Below, piece by piece: positions 16,196 to 24,469 of a stretch of 64,000 bases of DNA. Source of the stretch: JAOUGY01 sp963785075 (GTDB taxonomy: Bacteria; Actinomycetota; Acidimicrobiia; Spongiisociales; ZC4RG35); the NCBI GenBank assembly GCA_963785075.1, contig CAWATW010000006.1:62001-126000 (forward strand). The letters run 5' to 3'. Positions within the stretch are counted from its first letter, which is position 1, and each line of letters begins with the position of its first letter. The position numbers and the translations under genes were made by a program. Below the pieces are notes generated by a model. The model saw only the letters and a program-made list of their open reading frames with translations. It was not told where the DNA came from and did not search any database.

Positions 16196-17321
16196 CGACC
16201 AGCCCAGGGCCTCTCGAGATCACCGACGGCGGGTCGCGCTGCTCGACGAGGCGCTTCGCAGCCCGCCCCTCCTCCCGCATGTGGTCACGAAGGGCTCTCG
16301 CTCTGCTCGGGGAGAAACGTTCGAGCACGCTCCCGAACCTGACGTCGAGCCGAGCCCTGAACAACGATCCACTGCCGCAGGGCTCGATCTCGAATCGGCC
16401 GCCTTTGGCGACCAACGCATGCCCGCCTACAAACCTGAACGACATCCGGTGCGGAGGAGTCACCTCGATCATCTTGAACCGGAGCGTCTCGCGCCGACCC
16501 CCGAGGAACTCCACGGCCTCCAGCTGAGAACCCACCTCGTTGGGTGGCCCGCTGGTCCAGGCTGCTGACACGTGATCGGGGTGCCACTCCGAGTAGTGGT
16601 CCGCCAGTCCGGCGAGCCAGGCCCACACCGCTTCCGGCGACGCATCGATTAGTACTTCGTCCACGAGCGTTCCGGGGCGAACGGTCGGCAGCGGCAGATA
16701 CCGGAAGTCGCACCGACTCCCTCCCGAGGCCAGCGTCTCGGTCCTCTCGAACCGAAGCCCCTCCGCAGCCGCGGTTCGGGCATCCTGCGCACAGATCACT
16801 CGTTCGCAAAGCTCACCGGCGTCGAGTGCTTTGAAGTACTCGGCGACAACACAGCGGGTGATATCGATGCCGAATCCTTCGTCGATGTCGACATCGGCCA
16901 TCACCCAGTCCGGTGATGAGTAGTACACCCGACCGGCCACGCGCGACCCCCACCGGACGCGGCCGATTGGATCTCGGGTCCAGAGCCCCGAGAGCAGATA
17001 GAGAGCCCGCCGGGCCGGCATGATCGATGCGAACACGATGTCGGACACGAGATCGGCGGCACGGTCCCATCCGAGGTGCGGTTCGAGTGCCCGATGAAGC
17101 GCCAGCACATGAGCAGACGTGCGCAGGAGATCTCTGGCACCGGCGCCGGTCGGAGGGATGCGAACGCAATACTCCGGAAGGGCGCGCTCCGCGGCATCGA
17201 TCACGGCGGCAGCGGTCGCGCGATCGAAGTAGCCGCCGAGAACCCGGCGTGCGGCCCGGCGCATCCGTCGCTGGGATCGCGGAATCCGGCGCCACAGTTT
17301 CACGATCCGATCGTGACCCAT
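16185..17321 (-). CDS. Two-domain protein: ATC hydrolase-like domain plus SRPBCC domain
   Basis: About 378 residues. Residues 1-210 resemble L-2-amino-thiazoline-4-carboxylate hydrolase-like proteins: a helical region followed by FGIDITRCVVAEYF and CDFRYLPLP, the Cys/Asp-containing core. Residues 215-350 form an SRPBCC (START/polyketide cyclase-like) ligand-binding domain (VDEVLIDASPEAVWAWL, then ADHYSEWHPD). The fusion suggests a soluble enzyme with an added hydrophobic pocket; no function can be assigned. I use ATG 17321. GTG 17336 is also possible, and neither has a good ribosome site. The end overlaps the convergent dehydrogenase by 11 bases. Confidence 0.75.
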   Translation of the reverse strand: MGHDRIVKLWRRIPRSQRRMRRAARRVLGGYFDRATAAAVIDAAERALPEYCVRIPPTGAGARDLLRTSAHVLALHRALEPHLGWDRAADLVSDIVFASIMPARRALYLLSGLWTRDPIGRVRWGSRVAGRVYYSSPDWVMADVDIDEGFGIDITRCVVAEYFKALDAGELCERVICAQDARTAAAEGLRFERTETLASGGSRCDFRYLPLPTVRPGTLVDEVLIDASPEAVWAWLAGLADHYSEWHPDHVSAAWTSGPPNEVGSQLEAVEFLGGRRETLRFKMIEVTPPHRMSFRFVGGHALVAKGGRFEIEPCGSGSLFRARLDVRFGSVLERFSPSRARALRDHMREEGRAAKRLVEQRDPPSVISRGPGLVARP

Positions 17322-17434
17322 CCACGGGGCCGGCACCAGAGGACGACGTCACGGCGTCGACAAGGTCATTCGACCGTGGCGACCGCCGGTGGTACCGGGT
17401 TTGTTGGAAGATGCACTCTCGAGAGGAGGCGTCG

Positions 17435-17719
17435 ATGACGCAGACCGATCCCGCACTCCAGCGGGCGAGGACGCACGTGAAGACCGTGCGAGACTTCTTC
17501 TATCACCTCATGGTCTATGTGTTCTTGGGGGCCTTGTTGGTTGTGATCGACAAGGCGGGCGGAGCGGATGCCGGGTTCTTCGGGCTCGACTTCGCCAACT
17601 GGGTGTTGCTCTTCTGGGGCCTCGGTGTTGTTGGGCACGCAATCTACGCGTACTTCGGTGACCACCGGGTCCGGAAGGTCTACCAGGACGAGAAGGCCAG
17701 GGAGCTCAGCAATCGCTGA
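17435..17719 (+). CDS. 2TM domain-containing small membrane protein
   Basis: 94 residues with two hydrophobic helices (about 22-41 and 52-71) joined by a short loop with GADAGFFGLDFANW. A charged C-terminus (DHRVRKVYQDEKARE) follows. This matches the 2TM domain found alone or fused to histidine kinases in many bacteria; its role is unknown. ATG 17435 is preceded by GAGAGGAGG at good spacing. Upstream codons in the same frame are in the region overlapping the fusion gene and are excluded. Confidence 0.8.
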   Translation: MTQTDPALQRARTHVKTVRDFFYHLMVYVFLGALLVVIDKAGGADAGFFGLDFANWVLLFWGLGVVGHAIYAYFGDHRVRKVYQDEKARELSNR

Positions 17720-17731
17720 ACTCTGCGGACG

Positions 17732-18208
17732 TCACACTGAAGGCGACCCCAGCTCCATCGTCATGCAGACACTGAACGGGTTGCGGGTGTAGTCGCCAAA
17801 GGGCTCGCACACCCGAAACCCCATGTGCGAGTACAGCGCGCGCGCCGGTGCGAACGCATCTCCCGTGCCAGTCTCGAGACTCACCCGTCTGTAGCCGCGA
17901 TCGGTCGAGACCGCCAGGAGGTGTTGCACCATGGCGCGCCCGACTCCGCGGCCACGGGCGGTCCGGGCCGTGTGCATCGACTTGATCTCGCCGTGGGCGT
18001 CGTCGAGAGCCCGGAGTGCGCCCACCCCGAGGAGGGAGCCGTTCAGCCGTGCGCCGTAGAACGTGACTGCCGGATGGAGGAGCGCCGCGACATCCATCGC
18101 GTGGACATGCCCAGGCGGGGTGACTTCACGCGCGAACGCCAGATGTGTTTGGAGCAGTTGCTGCACGTCGACGGCACGGGGGTCTTCGGAGGCGATGATC
18201 AAGCTCAT
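17732..18208 (-). CDS. GNAT family N-acetyltransferase
   Basis: 158 residues of the Gcn5-related acetyltransferase fold. The acetyl-CoA pyrophosphate-binding loop is RGRGVGRAM near residues 85-93, followed by the LYSHMGFRVCEPFGDY C-terminal strand region. It transfers an acetyl group from acetyl-CoA to an amine; the substrate is not predictable. ATG 18206-18208. It is the last gene of the minus-strand run behind LigA, but the 78-base gap to LigA makes co-transcription uncertain. Confidence 0.88.
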   Translation of the reverse strand: MSLIIASEDPRAVDVQQLLQTHLAFAREVTPPGHVHAMDVAALLHPAVTFYGARLNGSLLGVGALRALDDAHGEIKSMHTARTARGRGVGRAMVQHLLAVSTDRGYRRVSLETGTGDAFAPARALYSHMGFRVCEPFGDYTRNPFSVCMTMELGSPSV

Positions 18209-18286
18209 GGATGGTGGCGAGGGGAAGAGAGCTCGAGAATACCGGTCGTCGGTGGACCGGCGACCGGGCGGCGACCGGGACGGGCG

Positions 18287-18625
18287 TCACGTGCCGAACG
18301 TCGGGTGTCCGTACGGCTCGACTGCGGCGTTGTACTCGGCGACCAGTTCGCCCACCGGCATGGAGTCGCCGACCACGGAACGAACCATCTGCCACAAGAG
18401 AAACGGGTGCGCCCCCATCCGATAGAGGGTGGCGTAGTCGAAGTCGATGAATGCTCGCCGCTCCTCATCTGTCAGCACCCCACCTTCCCACCGACCTGTC
18501 GCGCGGCCTCGTCCCGTCACCTCCCACGCTTCCACGAAGGCTCGGGCGTCGCTGCGATACGCCTCGATCGATCGGTCGGTGAGGTCGATGTCGATCAGGA
18601 GCATGTCGATCTCGGCACGGCTCAT
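18287..18625 (-). CDS. LigA-type small subunit of extradiol dioxygenase
   Basis: 112 residues resembling the alpha subunit of protocatechuate 4,5-dioxygenase: a compact helical protein with ALVEAW-like (ARAFVEAWEV) and YRMGAHPFLLWQM segments. Alpha subunits cap the active site of the LigB catalytic subunit. Its ATG (18623-18625) overlaps the LigB stop by ATGA, the usual lig gene arrangement except that here the catalytic gene comes first. The pair would cleave a catecholic ring or a related substrate with Fe(II) and O2. Confidence 0.85.
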   Translation of the reverse strand: MSRAEIDMLLIDIDLTDRSIEAYRSDARAFVEAWEVTGRGRATGRWEGGVLTDEERRAFIDFDYATLYRMGAHPFLLWQMVRSVVGDSMPVGELVAEYNAAVEPYGHPTFGT

Positions 18626-19461
18626 GACGCCGCCCAGGCAAAGAACGGCTCGGCCCCGAAGCGGCATCCCACTTGTGCTGCGATGTCGGCCCGACGACCG
18701 GCGGCCGCCAGCAACGACACGAAGTCCAGGAACTGAAACCCCAGGTTTCCGGCGCGTGCCAGACGCTCGAAGCTGCAGCCCGACTGTGCCGCATCGAGGT
18801 CGCCACGGGCGAGCCAACCCGTCGCCTCCTCGTCGAAGGCCGGATCTGGCGACACACCGCGGAACTGCCGCGGGCCGCCGAGCTCGAACGCCAGGTGTCC
18901 GGTGGCAACCAGCACCACACGCTTGTGACTCTGATCCGACTCGATCGAAGATCGGACATGCCGGCCGAGTGCCACGAATCGCTGAGCGGACGGAAGGGGA
19001 GGGGCGTTTGTGTTCGTGTGGATCGGCACCACCGGTACCTCGAGGTTCGGCATCAGCTCGAGGAGCGGTACCACGTACGCGTGATCGAGCCAGGGCCGGT
19101 TGGTGAACGCAAAGTCGATCTCCGAGGTGAGCACGTTCGATCCGGCGATACTGGCGGCCAGCTCGGTATCACCCACCAGATCCACTTGGGGGAGCCCAAA
19201 CGACCGCTCCTCATTGGGATGTGTACCGCGGATGTGCGAACCCGTGCCGATCGCAAATGCCGGCATGCTCTCGAAGGTGTACTGGTGGAAGTGGTCCGAG
19301 GCGATCACCACCACTGCATCGGGCCTCGCGGCTTCGAACATGCTGCGAAAACGGTCGAAGTGCTCGAACACCTCGACGAGGTCGGTCGCATCTCGATCGT
19401 CGCGGAGCCGCCACAGCAAGGGCGTGTGCGGCACCCCAAACGCTGCCACCAGCTCAGCCAT
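18622..19461 (-). CDS. LigB-type extradiol ring-cleavage dioxygenase, catalytic subunit
   Basis: 279 residues of the class III extradiol dioxygenase family. His-12 in GVPHTPLL and the His pair in SDHFHQY (residues 55-61) correspond to the Fe(II) ligands of LigB. GHLAFELGG near residue 183 is the third conserved region. The neighbouring LigA homologue supports a heteromeric enzyme. Substrate specificity (protocatechuate, gallate or other) cannot be told. ATG 19459-19461 overlaps the upstream gene's stop by 8 bases. An in-frame extension upstream would lie inside that gene and is rejected. Confidence 0.87.
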   Translation of the reverse strand: MAELVAAFGVPHTPLLWRLRDDRDATDLVEVFEHFDRFRSMFEAARPDAVVVIASDHFHQYTFESMPAFAIGTGSHIRGTHPNEERSFGLPQVDLVGDTELAASIAGSNVLTSEIDFAFTNRPWLDHAYVVPLLELMPNLEVPVVPIHTNTNAPPLPSAQRFVALGRHVRSSIESDQSHKRVVLVATGHLAFELGGPRQFRGVSPDPAFDEEATGWLARGDLDAAQSGCSFERLARAGNLGFQFLDFVSLLAAAGRRADIAAQVGCRFGAEPFFAWAAS

Positions 19462-20353
19462 GGTCACCCCCCACGAGACCAAGATCCACGAGCCCGGCGA
19501 CCAAGGTCGCCTTTTCGACTTCGAGGAACCGCTCGCAGCCGCGCCCGACCAAGTACGTATCCACCCAGTGATGCTGCTGCAACGACTCCGCCCACGCGTC
19601 GGTGGCAACGGCAGCCGCGAGCGCCGACTCCCAGGCACCGATGGCTTCGGACGCCAGACCGGGCGGGCCGACGACACCCCGCCACGTTCCGATCACACAA
19701 TCGACTCCGAGCTCCGTCCACGTCGGCACCGCATCGAACGGTGGAGCCATCCGATCGGGAGCCGAAACTGCCAGTACTCGGATCGACGCCGCCTCCAACT
19801 CCGGGAGTGTGCTCGCCGCCGAGACCACCGCGAGCTCCGACCGGCCTTGCAGAACATCGGCGATGGCGAGGCGCGCCGAGTCGAAGACCCGGACCGGAGC
19901 GCTCGAAGACTCGCCCCCCGCTGCCCGGACCACTCGGCCCAGCGCTATGTGATTGACGTTCCCGCGCTCGGTCGCGATCGCCGACACGACACCCCTCACC
20001 GCCACGCGACTCAGGAGATGATCGATCGAACCAATGCTCGCCTCGGAAGCGACACAGAAGGCAAGGGCCTCCGTACACAGGAGGGCGAGCGGTGTCACAT
20101 CGCTCTCGTCGATGTCGGCCAGACCGAGCGTCCGGTTCGTGATGATCGTTGGTGAGCTGATCGACACGACCGTGGGGTCTTCTCGCCTTTCGACAAGCGC
20201 GTCCCAGGCATTCCCACCTCCCCGCCCGGGGATGTTGGTGATCGCGATGTCGCCACCAAGAGCCGCTGCCAGCGCTCTGGCGGCGCGGTCCTGACCGCCG
20301 CCGGGCGGAGTTCCTGCCAGGATCTCGACTCCGATGTGAGGGGGATCGGTCAC
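19454..20353 (-). CDS. Bug/TctC-like tripartite tricarboxylate-type binding protein without signal peptide
   Basis: 299 residues matching mature Bug-family substrate-binding proteins: EILAGTPPGGGQDRAARALA near the start, then ITNIPGRGGGNAWDAL, and GTWRGVVGPPGL in the second lobe. Bug proteins are normally exported, yet here GTG 20353 opens directly into the first strand. An in-frame TAG lies nine bases upstream of the GTG, so no signal peptide can be encoded. No TctA/TctB membrane genes are nearby. It is tightly coupled to LigB. It may be a cytoplasmic binding protein or a repurposed fold rather than a transport component. Confidence 0.83.
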   Translation of the reverse strand: MTDPPHIGVEILAGTPPGGGQDRAARALAAALGGDIAITNIPGRGGGNAWDALVERREDPTVVSISSPTIITNRTLGLADIDESDVTPLALLCTEALAFCVASEASIGSIDHLLSRVAVRGVVSAIATERGNVNHIALGRVVRAAGGESSSAPVRVFDSARLAIADVLQGRSELAVVSAASTLPELEAASIRVLAVSAPDRMAPPFDAVPTWTELGVDCVIGTWRGVVGPPGLASEAIGAWESALAAAVATDAWAESLQQHHWVDTYLVGRGCERFLEVEKATLVAGLVDLGLVGGDHG

Positions 20354-20390
20354 GGAGCGAAGCTAACAACAACATGCGTTTCGCGTCGGA

Positions 20391-21020
20391 TCACCACGGG
20401 TGGTCGCGTCCCTCCCATGTGACGAACCGGCCGTGGTCCCGTGGCGTCAGTCCGTCGAGCACTCGAACGACACCGTCCACGCTCTCGTCGACACCGAGCG
20501 GGGCGCCGGGGCCGCCCATGTCCGTTCTGACCCATCCGGGATGGACAACGACGGCTGTGGTCCCCATGAGGCGCCACGCCTCGACGCGACGCCGAAACCC
20601 GTCGTTCAAGGCCGCCTTCGAGTCCCCGTAGTCTCCGAGACTCCCAGTACGCCCCCTTCGGGCCCCGACCTGCGAGGTCATGATGGCGATCACGCCACCA
20701 CTCGCAAGACGCCCGGCATCGAGCAATGCCTGAACAACTCGGATCGGCGCAACCGCGTTGACCGCCATGATCTCGGATCGGGGTCCGCTCATGACGCCGG
20801 CGTTGTGAATCACTCGTGCGAGCGGCTCATCGATCTCCTCCGTGAGTCTCAGGATCGCGGCTGGATCCCGGACATCGAGCTGATGGACGATGACGTCGGG
20901 GTGCGCGAAGGGGCGACCATCTCTGGTCGTGGCGTGAACGGTCCATCCATCCGTCAGATGGCGCTCGACCAGCCCCCGTCCGATACCCCTACTCGCGCCC
21001 ACGATGAGAACCTGTCGCAC
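20391..21020 (-). CDS. SDR family oxidoreductase (C-factor-like)
   Basis: About 209 residues, short for an SDR, like the C-factor/sniffer branch. VGASRGIG is the cofactor motif, NAG is conserved in IHNAGV, and the active site is present: Ser in MTSQVG and YGDSK (Tyr-x3-Lys). The start is one of three GTG codons (21038, 21026, 21020). I use 21020 because it begins just before the first strand, as in relatives. It is divergent from the mandelate-racemase-like gene with under 50 bases between them. Confidence 0.87.
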   Translation of the reverse strand: MRQVLIVGASRGIGRGLVERHLTDGWTVHATTRDGRPFAHPDVIVHQLDVRDPAAILRLTEEIDEPLARVIHNAGVMSGPRSEIMAVNAVAPIRVVQALLDAGRLASGGVIAIMTSQVGARRGRTGSLGDYGDSKAALNDGFRRRVEAWRLMGTTAVVVHPGWVRTDMGGPGAPLGVDESVDGVVRVLDGLTPRDHGRFVTWEGRDHPW

Positions 21021-21066
21021 CGCCACACCGTATCGCACGGAATCTCAACGGATAGGATCGAGCGCC

Positions 21067-22137
21067 ATGACGACGCTGCCCATCCGATCGGTCGATGTAG
21101 CCCCGCTCTCGCTTCCCCTCGCTCGGCCCATCAGCAGCGCCCTCGGCACCTACACGTCCGTCGAGGGCGTTTCCGTGGTCATCCGAACCGACGGGGCGAC
21201 CGGGTTCGGATTCAATCTCGGTCTCGGCGGATCACCCGGAGCCGCGATGGCCGCCTATATCCGGGACGAGTTGAGCCCGCTCGTACTCGGGCAGAACGCC
21301 CTCGCACCGGAGGCTTTGTGGCACCGGATGTGGTCTCCGAACAAGGCGAGGATGCGGGGTGGCCTCGGAGCGTGGGCGTTGTCCGCGATCGACATCGCCT
21401 GTTGGGACGTCGTCGCCAAGACCGCCGGGCTGCCGCTCCACACGTTGCTCGGAGGCTTTCGAACACGAGTCCCGGTGTACGGAAGCGGGGGCTGGCACTC
21501 GCTCACCGACGCCGAGTTGGTCGACGAGTGTGAGCGTTTCGCCACTTTGGGCATCACGGCCTACAAGTACAAGGTCGGCTCTCCTGCAGATCTGCGGAGG
21601 ACCACGACCCTCAGACAGGCGATGGGCGACGACTTCATGCTTCTGGCCGACGGCAATCAGGGGTTCGACGTTCGGAGAGCGGTGGAGACCTCAAGCATGC
21701 TGGCCGACCACGGCGTCGCGTGGTTCGAAGAACCCGTGCTGGCCGACACGGTGTCGGATCTTGCGGAGGTGGCGTCGAGATCGAGTGTGCCGATCGCAGC
21801 CGGCGAGAACGCGTACTTCCGGTGGGGATTCCGTGAGATCTGTGATCGGAGGGCTGCTTCGGTGCTCCAGCCCGATGTGGTTCGTTGTGGCGGCGTCACC
21901 GAGTTCCGCAAGATCGCAACACTCGCGGAGGCACACAACCTGGCGCTTTCGAGCCATCTCTGGCACGAGCTTTCGATCACCCTGGTGGGCGCTTCGCCAG
22001 CCGGCTGGATGGCGGAGTACACCGACCTGCTCCCGGAGGGAACCTGGACCGTCGACTTCACAGTCGTCGACGGTGCCATCGAAGTGCCAAAGACCCCCGG
22101 GCACGGTGTCGACCTCGCTCACAGCCCGAACTCCTGA
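21067..22137 (+). CDS. Mandelate racemase-subgroup enolase superfamily enzyme
   Basis: 356 residues. The catalytic set of Pseudomonas putida mandelate racemase is conserved almost position for position: KxK at 167/169, metal ligands Asp-195, Glu-221 and Glu-247, the Asp-270/His-297 dyad, and Glu-317. The enzyme therefore abstracts the alpha proton of a carboxylate, with Lys and His acting on opposite faces. It could be a racemase or a sugar-acid dehydratase; the capping residues do not settle which. The ATG at 21067 is the natural start. It forms a pair with the muconate-cycloisomerase-like gene downstream, across a 246-base repeat-containing gap. Confidence 0.92.
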   Translation: MTTLPIRSVDVAPLSLPLARPISSALGTYTSVEGVSVVIRTDGATGFGFNLGLGGSPGAAMAAYIRDELSPLVLGQNALAPEALWHRMWSPNKARMRGGLGAWALSAIDIACWDVVAKTAGLPLHTLLGGFRTRVPVYGSGGWHSLTDAELVDECERFATLGITAYKYKVGSPADLRRTTTLRQAMGDDFMLLADGNQGFDVRRAVETSSMLADHGVAWFEEPVLADTVSDLAEVASRSSVPIAAGENAYFRWGFREICDRRAASVLQPDVVRCGGVTEFRKIATLAEAHNLALSSHLWHELSITLVGASPAGWMAEYTDLLPEGTWTVDFTVVDGAIEVPKTPGHGVDLAHSPNS

Positions 22138-22202
22138 AGCCCGAGCCAGGTGAACCGCCCGGCCGGCGGCACGCTGCAGACAGCGAACCCCGGAATCCAC
22201 GG

Positions 22203-22292
22203 TGTCGGCCGTTGGCCGTTGGCTGCATGCGCCGGCTTTCGGCCACCTCCCGCACCACCTACGACGTCGGAACGTAGGACGTACGACGTGAG
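22203..22292. repeat. Two heptanucleotide repeat tracts in a 246-base gap
   Basis: Tract 1 (22203-22230): TGTCGGC, CGTTGGC, CGTTGGC, TGCATGC. Tract 2 (22272-22292): ACGTAGG, ACGTACG, ACGTGAG, with one more ACGT eight bases earlier. They occupy the non-coding gap (22138-22383) between the two enolase-superfamily genes. Nothing else recognisable lies there except the ribosome binding site GAGGAGG before 22384. Confidence 0.8.
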
Positions 22293-22383
22293 CCCTATGA
22301 GTGTGCCACCCCTGGCCGATTCGGGCAATCGCCGAACCGGGGACGTTACTGTGGCGCTCCCACCCACCCGAGGAGGACAACCC

Positions 22384-23469
22384 GTGAAGATCAGCGGGAT
22401 CGAGGTCATCCCCGTCTCCGTGCCACTCGCCAAACCGATGCGGATGTCGCATGTGACCTTGCACGCCACCGGGAACGTTCTCGTGCGGGTCGAGTCCGAT
22501 CAAGGCACCGTGGGATGGGGCGAAGCCGTCGAGGCCATCGACGTGACAGGCGAGAACCAGGCACGCATCGTCGCATCGCTTCAGGCCATCGCCCCGCGAC
22601 TGATCGGCGAGGACCCACTTCGGAGGACCGGGATCTGGCAAGAACTCCGCTCGACCATGTATGGCAACTCGACGGCGATCGGAGCGATCGACATGGCTCT
22701 CCACGACCTCGCCGGGCGCGCCCTCGGGGTGCCGGTGGTACAGCTGCTCGGAGGAGCCGTCCGGTCGACCATCCCGGCGCTCACGCTCCTCGGCAGCGGT
22801 GACACCGACGCGGACATCTCCGTGTTCCAACAGCGATACGCGGCCGGATACCGCTGGTTCAAGCTCAAGCTCGGCATCGGGCGCCACGATGTCGAAGCCG
22901 AGACCCTGCGGAGGATGGTGGCGTTCGCCCCTGACGTGGTCGTGTGTGGCGACGCCAACGGTGCATGGACCGAGGCCGACGCTGCGCAGTTCCTGCGTTC
23001 GATCGACGACGTCGCGGTGCGATTCATCGAGCAGCCGACCGACCGCTCGGCGGCCCTGATCCGATTGGCCGGCGCCGGCCCGATCGCGATCTGCGCCGAC
23101 GAAGGTGCGCGATCGCTCGAAGACATAGCGATGTTCGGCGCCACGGCCGTCGCCGGCGTCAGCCTGAAACTGATCAAGGCCGGCGGCATCACGGGAGTGA
23201 TGCGTGCCGCAGCCATATGCGACACTCTTGGGCTCCACGTGAACCTGGCCGGCAAAGTCGCCGAGACCAGCATCGCTGCCGCAGCCAACCTCCACTGCGC
23301 CGCCGCCATGACCGACACCTACTTCGGGTGCAGCCCGGGAAACCAGAACGTGGCACAGGATGTGACCGCAAGCCCCGTCGCACCGATCGACGGCCGGTAC
23401 TCCGTTCCATCTCGACCTGGGCTTGGCGTGGACGTCGACGAGGGACTGGTGAAGTCGCTCGCACCCTGA
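22384..23469 (+). CDS. Muconate lactonizing/dipeptide epimerase-subgroup enolase superfamily enzyme
   Basis: 361 residues. KLK at 160-162, Asp-190/Asn-192 (GDANGAW), Glu-216 (IEQPT) and Asp-239 (CADEG) are the general base and metal ligands. The second acid/base is a lysine in LKLIKAGG (262-265), so this belongs to the muconate cycloisomerase subgroup and not to the His-Asp mandelate racemase subgroup next to it. Possible reactions are cycloisomerisation, N-acylamino acid racemisation or dipeptide epimerisation. The last two would fit the N-carbamoyl-D-amino acid hydrolase gene, which converges on it 6 bases away. GTG 22384 follows GAGGAGG. Confidence 0.92.
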   Translation: MKISGIEVIPVSVPLAKPMRMSHVTLHATGNVLVRVESDQGTVGWGEAVEAIDVTGENQARIVASLQAIAPRLIGEDPLRRTGIWQELRSTMYGNSTAIGAIDMALHDLAGRALGVPVVQLLGGAVRSTIPALTLLGSGDTDADISVFQQRYAAGYRWFKLKLGIGRHDVEAETLRRMVAFAPDVVVCGDANGAWTEADAAQFLRSIDDVAVRFIEQPTDRSAALIRLAGAGPIAICADEGARSLEDIAMFGATAVAGVSLKLIKAGGITGVMRAAAICDTLGLHVNLAGKVAETSIAAAANLHCAAAMTDTYFGCSPGNQNVAQDVTASPVAPIDGRYSVPSRPGLGVDVDEGLVKSLAP

Positions 23470-23475
23470 GGTCGA

Positions 23476-24402
23476 TCAGTCGTGGGGTGGAGGGATGGCG
23501 CCCTTCTGCTCGGCGATCCGCCGATAGGCGGCGGGCATGCGGTACACCTCGAAGTCGAACAACGTGCCCTTGTAGAAACGGGTGTGATCGAGGTCGATAC
23601 GCGTCACGATCACCTCGTCCCCGGTCGTGAGGGTCTGCGCGATGATCTGACCCGAAGGCGCCACGATCGCCGACTGGGCGAGCGACTCGACGCCTTCCTC
23701 CACCCCGCCCTTGGCGACGCCGATCACGAACGTTCCGTTCTGGTAGGCACCCGCCTGCATGACGAGATGATTGTGAAACGCCTGGAGCGAATTCTGGGTC
23801 GGGTCCGGCGCGTAGTGGAGCGGGGTGTTGTATCCGATGAGCACCAACTCGACGCCTTGAAGGCCCATCACGCGGTAGGTTTCCGGCCAGCGGCGGTCGT
23901 TGCAGATCGCCATGCCCACGATGCCTCCGAATGCCCTCCAAACGGGAAAATCGTCACCGGGTTCGAAGTACCGGCGCTCGGCGTGCTGGAAGGGTCGCCA
24001 CGGCTCCTCCTGATCGTGGCCCGGGATGTGCACCTTGTTGAAGATGCCCACAGTGCTGCCGTCGCGTTCCACCAGGTGGTACACGTTCCGCCGGCGTCCG
24101 TCCTCGCCCTTGAAGGCGTAGCCGATGGCAAACCCGATCCGAAGCCGCATCGCCTCGTCGAAGAGCGGTCTGGTGTACGCGTTGGGCATCTCCGTCTCGA
24201 AGTAGTGGTCGACATCGGCGAGCGGCAGATACCAACGGGGGAAGAAAGTGGTGAGCGCAAGCTCCGGGAACGCCACCAGCTCCGCACCTTGCGAGTGGGC
24301 GTCGCGCAACAGCCCGATCAGGCGGTCGACGACCTCGTCCCGGCTATCCGACTTCTGAACCGGGCCCATCTGGGCGGCGGCCACCATGAGCGTGCGCGGC
24401 AT
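23476..24402 (-). CDS. N-carbamoyl-D-amino acid hydrolase-like nitrilase-superfamily amidase
   Basis: 308 residues; Agrobacterium D-carbamoylase is about 304. The Glu-Lys-Cys triad is in textbook contexts: Glu-47 in FPELALTTFFPRW, Lys-123 in NKVHIPGH and Cys-167 in AICNDRRWPETYR, all close to D-carbamoylase. The reaction would be N-carbamoyl-amino acid + H2O to amino acid + CO2 + NH3. It is the last gene of the minus-strand set containing carbamate kinase and two carbamoyltransferases, so the locus handles N-carbamoyl compounds by hydrolysis and, probably, by phosphorolysis. ATG 24400-24402. Confidence 0.9.
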   Translation of the reverse strand: MPRTLMVAAAQMGPVQKSDSRDEVVDRLIGLLRDAHSQGAELVAFPELALTTFFPRWYLPLADVDHYFETEMPNAYTRPLFDEAMRLRIGFAIGYAFKGEDGRRRNVYHLVERDGSTVGIFNKVHIPGHDQEEPWRPFQHAERRYFEPGDDFPVWRAFGGIVGMAICNDRRWPETYRVMGLQGVELVLIGYNTPLHYAPDPTQNSLQAFHNHLVMQAGAYQNGTFVIGVAKGGVEEGVESLAQSAIVAPSGQIIAQTLTTGDEVIVTRIDLDHTRFYKGTLFDFEVYRMPAAYRRIAEQKGAIPPPHD

Positions 24403-24469
24403 GACCCATCAGTGTACGCCGGGCACGCCACGGCAGCCGCAGCACGGCGCCTCTCCCGACCCCCGGACG

